From positions 1 to 64,000 of the forward strand of contig BCIK01000011.1 of NCBI GenBank assembly GCA_039545295.1: a stretch of 64,000 bases of DNA. The letters run 5' to 3'. Origin of the DNA: Udeniomyces pyricola (lineage: Eukaryota > Basidiomycota > Tremellomycetes > Cystofilobasidiales > Mrakiaceae). Positions within the stretch are counted from its first letter, which is position 1. Every line of letters starts with the position of its first letter. The position numbers were made by a program, and so were the translations under genes. The notes below the pieces were generated by a model that did not search any database, had not been told where the DNA came from, and saw nothing but the letters and a program-made list of their open reading frames with translations. Shown in pieces: positions 11,001 to 23,195 of this stretch.

Positions 11001-14000
11001 CACCAACTCGGTCGCCGCGTCCGGTATTGAAATCTCGCAGATTGTCTCGGGCACGGTCTCTGCTCTTCACGCCGAGCACGTCCTCTTGACGCTTCTCCCG
11101 TCGCAGGTCAAGGCGCTCTTGACTATGTCGAACCTCGCCAACCACCGTGGCGTGACCGTTGCCGAGATCAAGGCCGGGCTCAAGTTGGGCGAGACCCTCG
11201 ACGAGCTCGTCGTTGTCGCCAAGAACGACGACAAGGGTATCATCATCGTCGCCAACGCTCCCAAGAAGAAGACCGCCAACGCCGCTGGTGCCGCTACCAA
11301 GCAGCCTTCGGGTATCTCCCAGCCTTTGCTTTCGTACGACTCGATCCCTGTCGGCGAGACCATCCCTGGACGCGTCGTTTCGCACTCTCAACACGGTGCC
11401 CTCGTCCAGATCACCAAGACGCTTCGAGGTAGGATCCATCCGACCGACGCTTCGGACGATTTCAAGGCCGGTGTCTCGTTCCCTGAAGTCGGCAAGCTCG
11501 TTCACGCCGTTGTCCTCAAGGTCGATGCCGCCAACAAGATCATTGATCTTTCGGTCCGACCTTCGCGTGTTTCGCCTGATTCGGGTGCCAAGGTTGTCGA
11601 CCGCGAAGTCGAGGGACTTGACGGGCTCGAGGTCGGCCAAAAGATCCGGGGTTTTGTCAAAAGTATCTCCAATAGTGGTCTCTTTGTCTCGCTTGGTCGC
11701 AAGACCGTCGCGAGGGTCATGATCAAGGATCTCTTTGACGAGGTGCGTTGATTCAGCCTAGTTGGCCTTCCTGGTTCTGTTCCTTTTTTTTTCGTAGTAT
11801 ATCACTCCTACCTTCGTGAGGTACAAAGTAAAGGCTGACTTTTGTACGCTTCGATGGATTCATTTGCCAACAGTTCGTCAAGGATTGGCAGCCTCGATTC
11901 GAAATCAACCAAGTTGTTGAGGGCAAGATCTCCAAGTGAGCTTGCAACCCTGTGGTTTCATTTTCTCATCTGCCAGCCCACTGTGTGCTACTGACTGACA
12001 CGCTCACTCGTCTCTCTTGTAGGCTTGACCCTGAGCGCTCCCAAGTCGAGCTCACTTTCCGAACCAAGGCCGCCCCTGAACCCCGCCAGAAGCAGCTCGG
12101 CTTTGGCCAATTTGCCGTCGGCCAAAAGGTCGATGCCGTCGTCAAGAAGGTCGAGACGTTTGGTATCTTCCTCCGAATTGAGGATTCCACCATCAGTGGA
12201 CTCTGCCACAAGTCCGAGGTGCGTTCCGTCTTGTTCACGTGGCGGTGTCGCTTGCGATGTGCTTTCGAACTCACGAGATATGGTATTTTCTCTTTTCTTT
12301 CTCTTTCTGCGTTTTACCTCATTTCCATCAGCTCTCGGACGATGCATCGTCCGACGTTGGCAAAGCTCTTCGAGGTTTCCGCGAGGGTGACAAAGTCAAG
12401 ACGGTCATTCTTTCTCTCGACGCTGACGCCAAGAAGATCTCGTTCGGTATCAAGCCGAGCTACTTTGATGACGAGGACTTTGAAGGAAGCGACGATGACG
12501 AGGAGGAGGAAGGAAGTGATGTGGAGATGGTCGACGGGGAGGACAGCGACGATGGAGAGGCCACTCTCAAGTTCTTGACCGGCGACGAGTCGGATGAGGA
12601 TGAAGATGAAGAAGAGGAGGAGGAAGATGAAGACGACGAGGAGACGGTGAGTTTGTGCCTTTGGTTTCTCTGCCTACGTCTATACAGACCGAGCACTTGA
12701 ATTGACCCTTGAATGGACTTTTCTTTCTCTTCCTAGGTCATGGTTGTCGATCAGGATGCCCCTTCGAAGCCTGCCAAGGCCTCGAAAGTCCTCAAGGCCC
12801 CCAAACCGACCGCCGTTCCCTCTCTGGCGCTTGCGGGTGGCTTCAGCTGGTCTGCCCCTACCGGAGATGATGCGGATACCTCTGACGAAGCCTCCGACTC
12901 GGACGACGATGCTGCTGCCCTCGCTGCCGGTCCCTCGACCCACAAGAAGAAGAAGACTATCCAGCAGGATCTCACTGCCGACCTCCAGACGCGCACGCCC
13001 GAGTCGACGACCGATTTCGAGCGACTTCTCCTCGGCTCGCCCAATTCGTCGTTCCTCTGGATTCAGTACATGTCGTTCCAGCTCCAGATCTCGGAAATTG
13101 ACAAGGCGCGAGAGATTGGTCGACGAGCTATCAAGACCATTGGGTTCCGAGAGGAGGAAGAGAAGCTCAATGTTTGGGTTGCGCTTTTGAACTTGGAGAA
13201 CGCGTTTGGAACGGAGGAGAGTCTCGAAAAGGTTGCCAAGGAAGCCATGAGCTTCAACGATCCCAAGACGGTCCTCTTGCGTCTCGCGGCGATCTTTGAG
13301 CAGTCAGAGAAGTCAGAGGTGAGTTCTCCCTTCCTTTATAGTTCATGGCATCATGTGTCTTGTTTATGCTCGATCGATGGTTGCTGAGCGTACTCTCTCT
13401 TGTTGCTTTCTCTCTATAGAAGGCCGAAGAGACCTTCCAGCGCGCGGCCAAGAAGTTTGGCCAGAGCAGCAAGGTCTGGACGCTCTTTGCCGAGTACCTC
13501 CTCAAGCAGGGCAAGCTCGACGCCGCGAGGGAACTCCTCCCCCGGTCGTTGAAGAGTCTCGAGAAGCGAAAACGTGTGTCCCTTTGTATCTTGATTATCC
13601 TCATTGTGTATTGGAGATTTTCGAAACTCATGTATTTTGTGCTCTTCTTTGGTTCTGAAACCTATGTAGACCTCAAGACGATTTCCAAGTTTGCTCAGCT
13701 CGAGTTCAAGTGTGGCGATTCCGAGCGGGGCAAGACCATCTTTGAGGGCATCGTCGACTCGCATCCGAAACGACTCGACTTGTGGAACGTTTACATCGAC
13801 CTCGAGGCCAAGATGGGCGATCTCCCAGCCGTTCGAAGGCTCTTTGAGCGCGTGTTGACGATCAAGCTCTCGCAAAAGAAGGCCAAGAGCAGTTTCAAAA
13901 AGTGGATGGATATCGAGCGACGACTCGCTGTGCCAGGAGATGAGAGTGGGGCTGAGCTCGTCAAGGCCAAGGCGATTGCCTATGTCCAGCGAACGGCGAG

Positions 14001-14055
14001 TGTTGGCGGTGCGGCGGGTGGACAGGGTGGCGACGATGAGATGGATGAGGACTAG
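8003..14055 (+). CDS. RRP5: rRNA biogenesis protein RRP5
   Basis: RRP5 acts in the nucleolus in both 18S and 5.8S/25S pre-rRNA processing. Exons: 8003-8257, 8352-8454, 8551-8573, 8706-9116, 9221-9350, 9460-9569, 9671-10102, 10219-10560, 10660-11742, 11874-11935, 12023-12218, 12332-12646, 12737-13318, 13420-13573, 13670-14055; 1527 residues, slightly shorter than the yeast protein. The N-terminus is basic and low complexity and carries [17 protein letters not shown], the family motif. Serial S1 RNA-binding domains follow from about residue 135 to 1090, for example [20 protein letters not shown] and [18 protein letters not shown]. An acidic spacer encoded by 12465-12646 separates them from the C-terminal HAT/TPR repeats (from about residue 1235), including [20 protein letters not shown]. 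All introns are GT-AG and phases close exactly. The identification is firm. Confidence 0.96.
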
Positions 14056-14840
14056 CTGGGGTTTTGGGTGTGGTGGTGATGTCGATGTGGAGTACCGGCG
14101 TGAGGGTAGAGTGTTGATGTCTTTTCGTGTTGTTAATCTCTTGTCTCGTTTGCTCTTGATTGCTCTTTTCCCCTTTCTTTTCCTTTCTTATGCTTTGTGT
14201 TTTGTTTCTTGCTGGCTCAGCCTTGGGCTTCGTCCCGTTCTTTTTTTTTTGTGTTGCTGTTTGAAACCGTTTCTTTGTCCAGTTTGATGCTCTATTTTTG
14301 GGCTGTGTTCTGATTGCGTCTATATGAGATGCTTTGGATATTGATCGACGTGGGTATGTTGCACGATGGAAGGAAATGATCAGGTCGATGAGGGTATTCG
14401 TTAAAATCGATGTCTCGGCAGGGGTGCAGCTAATTGAGTGCCAGCAGGTTGGTTTAATTTGGTGGGAAGGCTGGTATAAAAACAACATGCAACAGGACGT
14501 GGAGGTGTTATAAATCGACTGCGGAAGAGCGCGTTCCTCTTTGGCTTTGCGTTGGGTCTGGGCGTGAATTCTCTTTGACTTTGCCGTCGCCATCGACATC
14601 GACCCATCCCATCCTCCCCCTTTCTCTCTCCCTCTCCCTCTCCCTCTTCCTCTCCCTCTCTACCTACCCTTTGCTCTTCCCACCCCCATAAGAGCAACCT
14701 TTTCCACCGGTCAACCAGAAGCCAGCTCTTCTCACCGTACCGCCCTCTCGCATACCCATCCTCCTTCACCCCCCCACCCTTCGAATCGTAACTCCACCTT
14801 CACCCTCTCTCTCCCCCCCCTCCACCCCCTTTTTCACGCC
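14056..14840. other. Intergenic region RRP5 to heparinase-like gene
   Basis: The RRP5 3' flank is T-rich (14150-14290). From about 14600 to 14840 the plus strand is almost purely pyrimidine, with repeated CCCTCT units, which is typical of leaders in this window and directly precedes the next ATG. No additional gene is supported. Confidence 0.4.
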
Positions 14841-17800
14841 ATGGCGTACCAACAAACACGCTCCTTCGACGGTGCATCAACCCACGAGCTTGCCCCATCA
14901 CCTTACACCCACGACAACGGTTACGGCGACAATGGTTACAACGACGGACCGGCTCGTGTCCGTGGTGGCGATGGTGAGTGATATCGATTGCGGATGCCGA
15001 GAAATCAAAGCAAGAGGGAAATGAGGCCGAAGGGCTAAAGACAGACCCAAGGACGAATGGGGCTCCTCGTGCCGTGTTTAGTCTGTCACCTTTTCGTCAA
15101 TGTGTCTCGACGGTTGGTGGGACGGAACCTCATCCCTAGCTGATGCTGGTTGAGATGTTGTAGAACAATGTTGGTCATGATCAAGGCGTGGCGTGTTGTA
15201 CCTGCTGAGTGGTGCTTGAAGCGCAGGATGGGTTAAGCGTGTTTCCTGTGCTTCCCCTCTGATCAAGCCCCGTGATGGCTTGGCCTTTCTCTCCCTCTCG
15301 TCTCGACTATCTCAACAACACACACACACACACCCCTCTTGTCTACCATCTGTCGTCTTATAACGTCTTGACTGACTGACTGACATCTATCGTGCTGCTT
15401 GTTCTTGTCTCATAACTGCTTCGTCGCGCTTGGGTCCCTTGCGTTTCTCCTTTCTCCCCTTGCTCGCTTTCGTCGCCCATTAGGAGGCTACGGCGCCACC
15501 GGAAACGCGTATGGCTACGCTCCCAAGCCAAAACGCAAGTCCAAGTGGTTGACGATCGGACTGCCCGTTCTTGCGCTTGTCATCATCGGCGCCGTCCTCG
15601 GTGGTGTCCTCGGCTCGCGCGCCGCCAACAACAACGACAACACGACCAGTACCAAGACGGGCAACTCGGCCGCAAGTGCTAATACCTCGTCCGGCTCAAC
15701 CCAGACGGATGCCGGAAGTGCTGCTGCCAGCTCCGCTGCTGTCAAGGGCAACCTCGCTAGGGTCGCCACCGGAACCGACACCTATTTGCTCCCTGTTTAT
15801 CCTACCGGCGTGAGTGGGAGCGATTCTCTGAGCTCGTCCAATATATCACCCAGGTTAGCGGTTGCTAACATGCTTCTGCGGTCTTGCGCGTCTCGTTGCT
15901 TCTCTCGTGTCGTCTTCTTGTGCTTCTCTCTTCAAGACCGCCACATCTGGATACGTCAGCCCTACGGCCTCTGCTCGAGCCAACCACCAGTGGCCCTCGG
16001 ATCCCGACTCGCCCTCGCTCACGACGCTCCGAGCACACCCCCGATTGATTGCCCCGTCCTACAAGTGGCAGGCTCTTCCTAACCTAATCAGCGAGGACTC
16101 GTACCTCGCTGGCTGGAACGCGACCATCATGGCCAACGCGACGGAGAACTACAACGCTAAGTCGATCACCTACGATGAGGACGGAGGTCTCACGGGATCC
16201 GGTGTCCTTGACGTCGCCCGAGAGCTCAAGGTCCGTGTCAAGAACTGGTCGTATGCTTACAAGATGACCAACGACACCAAGTGGGTCGACCGATGCTGGA
16301 CCGAGCTCAACGTGAGTTTCACCATTCTAGCTTGCATGTTTGGCTACTTTGTGGTTGGAGACTCATGCATTCTGGTATCTGATCATTAACCCCCTGCTTT
16401 CATATAGGTCGCCATGGGCAACGACTCGTCGATCCCCTTCGGAGACGGCAACACGCGATGGAACGCCGCTCATTTCCTTGATCTTGCCGAGTTCACCGCC
16501 GCTTTTGGTATTGCCTACGATTGGATGTACGACGGCTTCACCGATGCTCAGCGAGCAACGCTTCGAGGCGCCATTGTCACGTTTGGACTCGACTACTGTG
16601 ACCAGGCTCTCGGTGGGTCCGCTGACTTCTCGTGGTGGACCAAGACGAACGGAAACTGGAACGTAAGTAGATCGTTTTGTTGTCGGTTTGTTTAGCTTCG
16701 ACGCGCCTTCTCAGTCGCTCTTCTGAGCGCTTGCATGTTGTTTTGTCTTGTCGTAGTGCGTTTGCAACTCGGGCTGCACCATTGGAGCCCTCGCCATCCT
16801 CGATGAGGACACCACTGGTATGGCTCAGAAGGTTCTCGATGCCGCCATCACCAATGCCAAGGGTAACTGTGCCAACGCCGTTAACCCTGATGGTACCTGG
16901 ACAGAGACCCCCAACTACTGGTGAGTGTCAGTGGTTGTCTTCGTCCTGCCTGACCTGGCTCCCCTATGCTCATGTGTCGTCGCTCGTCCACTTTTTTTTT
17001 TGTCTAGGTACTTTGGAACCACCGGTTTTTCTGAGATGACCTCGTCGCTTCTCACGGCCACCGGTTCGGACCAGGGCATGCTCTCGGCCAACGACAACTT
17101 CCACCTCACCGGGCTGTACCACATGGCTGTCCAGGGCATGACCTCGCTCTTCAATTACGCCGACCACGGACCCAACAAGTGAGTCTCCTCTCGTAGTTCT
17201 GCTCGTTCATGCCTCTTGGTATCGGTGAGCTGATGAAACTTGACTGTCCGCGCCCGTCTGCAGGTACTCGGCCACCGCCAACTCGCTCCTCTTCATGGGA
17301 TCTCCCGAGGCGTACAACAACGCTACCTACACGCTCTACCAGCGAGACCAATACGATGCCTCGGAGCCTTGGTCCATGTTCTGGTACAACCGTGAGTGAC
17401 TTGAGTTGGCTCGTCTATATCGAAGTAGTCATGACCTCTTGAAACACACATAACTCATGCTCCGCTTCTCATTAATTGGCTATGTAGCTGCTGTCGTTGG
17501 AGCCTGGTGGGATGGCATGCCCCTCGACCACCACTTCAACTCGGGTACTGATGACTGGGCTGCGATGCGATCAACTTGGACCGACAACAACGGGCTCTAC
17601 GTCGCCATGAAGGCGGGTAACATGACGTATGTCTCCCCTCCCCCTATTTGCCGTCTAATGAGAGAGGCGCTGCTCACTTGTTCTGTTCGACTCATCATCC
17701 ATGGTTGGATAACCCTCATTTTTGGCAGTGGGCACCAGACGCACGGTGATCTCGACGCCGGAGACTTTGTTCTGGATGCCATGGGTCAGCGATGGGCTGG

Positions 17801-18924
17801 CGAGCTTGGTTCGGGTAACTACCTGTCTACTGGCTACTTTGGCGGAGAGGTACGTTGTTCTTCCGTCCCGCTTGCAGTCAGAGTTCCTGGTCGTCACCGA
17901 CCGTCTTCGTTCTGGGTTATTGAATCAACTAACTGATCGCATGTCTTACTTCACCCACACTTCTGTCTTACAGGATGAAAATGCTCAGCGATGGCTCTAC
18001 TACCGAAAGCGAACCGAGGGCCAGAACACGGTCGTCCTCAACTACCTCAACCAGAACGTTGATACTCAGCCTTCCACCGTGTTTGGATCTTCCGGTGATG
18101 CCCAGGGTGCTTCGACCGTGAAGACCCTCGCCGATGGCTCGACTGCGTTCTACACCATGGACCTTACCAGTGCTTACAACGGAACCAGCATCCTTCGAGG
18201 TGTCAGGACCCTCAACCAGAGGAAGCAGGTTCTGTACGTCCAAGTCTCTTGCTTCTGAGACGGCGCATTGACTGTTGCCAGCCTTTGTGCAAGCACTGAC
18301 CTCTGTTTGATCTTGTCTTTTCCCCGGCTCTCGTCGGGTGCATACAGTGTCCAGACTGATATCACTGCTCCTTCGGCTGAGAACATCCAGTGGCGAATGC
18401 ACACCGTTAGTCCGTTTCCACTTCTCGCCACTCGATTAGCGTGCTTTCTGTTTCTGACTCCCTTATATACAAACCATTCCTTCAGAACGCGACCGTCACT
18501 ATTTCGAGCGATGGTCTGACCGCTAGTCTGGCCCTCGCAGGCGAGACGATGAACGTCAAGATCACGAACCCGACCGATCAGAACCTCAAGTTTGAGACCC
18601 TTGAGCCCGTTCGGTAGTGCGTCTTGCCTATGCTCTCTCTGGTTTATAGCGTCCGCTTGTTTTAAGTACACCTAGTTAATCGTTGTCGCATGTTGTCCTC
18701 CATCCTTTCACAGTGACTCGGATCCTCCCATCCCTGCCCAGACAGACGGTGAGGTTGGAGATCAGGAGAACGCGGGCGTTACCGTCCTCGCCATCAACAT
18801 GGCCGGTGGAACCTATTCTCTCCAGGTCGTCTTCAACCCGGCGTGGGACGGCATGTCCGACTCTGACTTTGTGACGCCCAAGAACGTTGCTATCGGAGAT
18901 TGGTCCGTGACGTCGCATGACTAG
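14841..18924 (+). CDS. Type II membrane protein with heparinase II/III-like domain
   Basis: Exons: 14841-14973, 15484-15809, 15937-16311, 16408-16662, 16757-16920, 17008-17178, 17264-17391, 17488-17626, 17729-17849, 17974-18233, 18348-18405, 18486-18616, 18714-18924; 823 residues. The Gly/Tyr-rich cytosolic N-terminus ends in KPKRKSK, then one membrane helix (about residues 67-88, LTIGLPVLALVIIGAVLGGV). A Ser/Thr/Ala-rich stem and a large outer domain follow. The first half resembles the alpha/alpha barrel of alginate/heparin lyases (AHPRLIAPSYKWQALPN). The second half carries a heparinase II/III motif, THGDLDAGDFVLDAMGQRWA, at about residues 585-604. Many NxS/T sites suggest secretion-pathway glycosylation. 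The family cleaves acidic polysaccharides by beta-elimination, so a role in capsule or wall uronan turnover is plausible, but substrate and activity are unproven. Intron 2 ends in AAG (15934-15936). Confidence 0.85.
15313..15334. repeat. CA-repeat microsatellite in intron 1
   Basis: A short CA/AC dinucleotide tract lies in the 510-nt first intron (14974-15483) of the heparinase-like gene. That intron is the longest in the window and otherwise shows no coding or RNA-gene signal. Confidence 0.7.
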
Positions 18925-19726
18925 AGGGTTTCGACCTAAATAAAAAATGGATCGTTCCTGTTGTTTGTGTGCCGTGTCACGGACTTGATGACCGGCTTGC
19001 GTTCGAATTCCCCCTTCCTCCTTCTCCTTATACCTTTGATCTCCTTGCACACCCTCTTCTTTTTGTCGGCTTTTCTCTACTTGATCACTTTTCTTGCCCC
19101 GTGAATTCATTACGAACCTTCTGCGCCCCCTCACCCTTCGCCTATCATTATGTTCGCCTCTTCATTCATTTCATCATCACCTCCATCTCCAGAGAACTTT
19201 CCTATCCCTTGCCCTACACGCGATGCACCTTCAGCCGTACTCATGGACCCATGCCCTCCTCCCCTTCGCCCTTCTTCTCCACTTGTGTCTCTTGTTTCTT
19301 GCATCTTTGACATGATACACGCTCATTTCCAGACTTGGATCTGACGGATGATTCCCGTCGTATCTCGCCGCATGATGTTGTGGGCTAAGAAGGGACGGCG
19401 ATGTTGTCAGTGAAGACAAAGCGAGGCAGTACTGTGAGAACCGTCATACGCAACCAGTTCGAAGCCCGGCCTAATCCCAGCGCTGCTGCATACGTTCTGC
19501 TTCCCTATATATCGCATCGAGTCCTGACGAGATCAAGAGATATGTATTGCAGGGTGTACATGATATCGGTGCGGGTACAACTTGATGATACAGTGGGAAG
19601 AAAAAACAAGACCAACAGAAAGCCATGGCCAAAGCTCTGCCAAGGAGACGCTTGAATTGATACGAATATAAGCCCATGGCCGGCCGGCTAATCGATAGCG
19701 CCGGCAATTTGAAACGCGACTCAAAC
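18925..19726. other. Convergent intergenic region
   Basis: About 800 bases lie between the stops of the heparinase-like gene (plus) and the transporter gene (minus). Short frames occur on both strands but none has codon bias, splice sites or recognisable motifs. The heparinase-like gene is followed at 18938-18950 by an A-rich AATAAAAAAT stretch that could serve polyadenylation. Confidence 0.45.
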
Positions 19727-22552
19727 CTAATGTTCCAACTTTTCGTCGATGTTGTATTTTTCCTCCTTGCCAAAGTCGGTGGGAGGGCTGTTGGAACTGG
19801 ATTGAGTGTTGGCCGAGAAGATGGTGTATCGACCGGCGTACTTGAGAGTGCGATGGCGCCACATGCCAAACTTGAGAAGGTTCAGATGCACAAAAAGAAA
19901 AAGAACAAACAAAAAAAAAACATGCAGCGTAAGGCGGTGAGACTAATATTGACGCTCAAACAAGACGTGTAGAGATGGAGATATACTAACGCCGTAGATA
20001 CACTGAATATAAGATGATGGAGAAAGAGCGGTGTTAGGAAGCTAGCTAGACGAGCCGATCTGGAACAAGCACTGAGAAGCATCGAGCGTACCAGAGGAAC
20101 AAAGCCAGTCATGGGGATGAGGTAGCTGATTTGACTCTGTAGAAAAAGACAAAGATAAGATACTTGGAGTCAGGCACTGACAATGGTCGTGTTGAACGAA
20201 GCGAAACGAAAGAGGAAGCACACTTACTCTGACATGATCAGAGACGGCGCCCTGCATCGATGGGTAGAACGCGCCACCGGAAACTCCGGCAGACAAAAGT
20301 CCTGCTCCAAGCTTGGTGTAGCTTCCGAGACTGTGAAATGGATGCGAACAAGGATACCGCACATAGACCAGGAGCGCCGACTATCAGTCCCCAATGCTGC
20401 ATGCATCCAAAGTAATTTACCAGCATGACTTTGGGAAAAGCACTCACTCGGCCGCTGTAGAAACAAAACAAGAAAAGGACAAATCAAACAGCGGAGGTGG
20501 ATGATCAGTTACAGAACACCACAGGAGTACCTCGATAAAAGTGATGTGGACGAACTGGCAATCGTGAAAATGGTCTACAGAGAAGCGTTGGTAACAATGT
20601 AGGATTGATCAGCCCAGAAACGTCTCGAAGGAAGCCAATTCAGAGACATCTGACTCACTGGATAGCAAAGACCTTCCGCGAGGAACACGACGTACAGGCA
20701 TGCGATGCCGCCCTATATCCAGCGAGCGATCCAAAAGAAGTTGTGAGACATCGCACCACCTATCACAACGGTTCGAGCTGGAAAACCTGTTTGGCGTGGG
20801 AATGACTCACTTTGCCATTGACGACAGAGGTTAAGATGCTGAAAACGATCAAAACGACGCCGTGCACTCCCAAGACAAAAGCCGGATCGAACACCCGCAG
20901 TGTGTAGAGTCCAATAAACCTGCCCACGGTGAAGACCGCTTGACATCCGGCAAACATGTTCGAGGCCGTGGCGGAGCTGATAGCAGGCGAGATCCCTGGC
21001 TGCTCGGTGATGTCTTGGAAAGAGGAATGCGAGAAAGTATACGATTCAGTAAGGATTAGTTTGTGTGACGCAAATGGTGAAGGGCGCATTCGGGACTGAG
21101 ATTTGATGAACGTACAGAAGACAGCGAATGAGGCCACTCCGACCTGAGCTCCAACATAGAAAAGCTCAGCAACGAAACTAGAGGTTAACCAAAAGCAGAT
21201 ACACACAGACAGAACAGGCAGATCAGCAAAGCACAAGGTTAACAGTCTCGACTCTGACAGAGACAATCGTGCCACGACGAACCCAAAGATTGTGTGATAT
21301 TGCTTGAAGAATCCTTGCTTTTGGATCTCTGCGTCGTCCTCCGCCGAATAAATGGTTTTGATCTCAGGTAGTCTGGAGCAGGAGAGAGGAGGAAGGGGGG
21401 GGGGGCGAACAACAGTCAGTTCATCAATACTGCTGCACCTCGGCCTGTATCTGCTCGCCGAAGGTGAACTCACTTGGCAAAGTAGACACCGATGTTGAGC
21501 GCAAGTCCGACGCAAGCGAGTGCAAGGTAGACATACTGAACTGAGCCGAGATCGTCTGTATAAAAGACAGGTCGAATAGATGTCGTGTCAGCATATACAT
21601 GTACTTCGAACTCCAAGCCGTTGCTCGCGTTCGATGAAAACGTCCTTACTCTCGTTTCCGGATTTGAAAAATGTTCCACTTGCGATGAGAGGACCCACTA
21701 CGGTTGCAACTCCATTACTGGCTTGAGCTGCCGTCAAGCGGAAGGCTGCGTATCGGGGAGGGCCCAAGACGGCAATGTATGAATTGGCCGCAACTATCGT
21801 CACAATGCAAATAAATCACAGAGCAGAGATCAGAGGCAGACTCTGGATTGGCGATGAGGTCATTGTACAGTATCCCGATGGCATACAAGACCATGGCCGT
21901 ACCTTCGAGGGTAGCAAGGCCTGATGCGCAAATCAGAGTGAAAATGACAAAGGGGTAGAATTTGCCGATGATAGCAGCCGGCCAAAACAAGATGGCGCCT
22001 GTACAATCAAACAAAGATGATAATAACAAGATCCAGACCGTAACGATATAGCCAAGTTAGGTTTCATTCCATTATAAGTGATGAGCAATCATGGTGATGA
22101 TAACTTGCCCAACGAAAAGAGACTCAGTCCGACGTGAATTCCCTTCTTGTAACCGAATCTTCGCATAAAGACCGACATGGGCGGAGCAGCGATAAGGTAC
22201 GAGCCGAAATAAGCCAGCTGGAGAAGCGTGCTTTGAGTGTGCGTGAGACCGAATACAACGAGGAAATGTTTCTGTATGAAAAAGCGGACGATGATCGATG
22301 AGTTCTGGAACGGCAAACGCCTGTTCCCGGCCGACGACACGTCGGACCTACATTCAGAACGTCGATGAGTCCGTAACTCAAGCCCCAAACGAAGAACAAG
22401 GAGGTGACAAGCGCGAATGAGAAGAAGAGCTCCTTTCTGGTGAGAGTAGTGTAATCCACATTTGGAGCATTGGCGCCATCGACAACTGGGACAGGGGTCG
22501 ATTCGGAGAGGTCTACGGCCTCGGTGTGGGTGGGAGGATCGTGCTTGACCAT
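19727..22552 (-). CDS. Fucose-permease-like MFS transporter (FHS family)
   Basis: This is a proton-coupled sugar symporter family in the plasma membrane. Minus-strand exons: 22552-22352, 22271-22109, 21998-21903, 21793-21650, 21555-21474, 21372-21265, 21177-21116 (3' edge plus or minus 1), 21013-20811, 20712-20659, 20574-20556, 20454-20448, 20330-20228, 20136-20092, 20002-19991, 19870-19727; 480 residues, twelve predicted helices. Hallmarks are FFVWGLSYGLIDVLN in helix 1, LQLAYFGSYLIAAP, GYKKGIHVGL, LATLEVAANSYIAVLG, VAELFYVGAQVGVASF and SAGVSGGAFYPSMQG. The spliced fragment TIFTIATADLGSYTK needs a 7-nt microexon (20448-20454). A 12-nt exon encodes CIYG. Intron 2 (22108-21999) begins GCAAGT, a GC-AG intron. 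AAG acceptors occur at 21016-21014 and 19873-19871. The substrate could be L-fucose or another hexose; this is not resolvable from sequence. Confidence 0.88.
21395..21406. repeat. G homopolymer in transporter intron
   Basis: Twelve consecutive G on the plus strand lie within the intron between transporter exons 5 and 6. Confidence 0.85.
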
Positions 22553-23195
22553 GGTGTATATTTCGCAAGAGTAAGTGGGATACCCAGTGGAGGGAATATA
22601 TGAGATGAAACGGCGTGCAAGTCGGAAGAGGAGAAGCGGCAACGGCTTATAATCGGTGAGTTTTTGGTCGGGATCTTCACCGGTCAGGGACAGAGAAATG
22701 ACCCGGGATTGTTGAGACTCGGTCCATTATCTAACCGGAGATGTCGTTTACGAATCTCAAGATCTTTAGCTCGTGACTTGGCTCCTGTTAGTTTGGAGCT
22801 TTGGATGGAGTTCCGGTTTAATAGACCTTCATGTACCATGAAAGGGAAAGAGAAAGAGATGGTTCGGGCCGAACACGCCCGGTCGAATGTTGAACCGGTA
22901 CGCCTCGAACGGGCCATTCAACACCAACTCGCCCGGAACGCGGCTTATTACTATGACGATCAGCTTGCAATCGAGGTATTCAGCGCTTGACTATTGAGCA
23001 TCGACATATCGTAAATCAATGATCGGCCGCCGCCAATTTTTCTTCCGGCTTCCGATGTAACTGATTATACGTTCTTCCCGCGCCTCGATCCTTTTCGTTA
23101 CAGATGGTTACCCAAAACAAGTCAGATCGCACTCGAGACCGTGACGTGATGCTGATACCTGACTAGCATAGTCCATATGAAGGAAGTGTGATGAA
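22553..23195. other. Intergenic, transporter promoter and RPC37 3' flank
   Basis: This lies upstream of the minus-strand transporter and downstream of minus-strand RPC37. A plus-strand open frame at 22664-22990 has no recognisable product and no splicing context and is not called. No other feature is evident. Confidence 0.4.

Noticed and set aside
10231..11640. 469-codon open frame on the minus strand
   Set aside because: It is fully antisense to RRP5 exons with S1-domain homology; the product is Asp/Arg/Gly-biased because of codon bias of the sense gene, with no motifs.
19401..19655. Short frame and a B-box-like AGTTCGAAGCC near 19458, considered as a tRNA gene
   Set aside because: No matching A box, no acceptor-stem complementarity and no terminator-like T run at the right distance.
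22664..22990. 108-codon plus-strand frame between transporter and RPC37
   Set aside because: No recognisable domain, no splice context, mixed codon use; most likely chance in promoter DNA.
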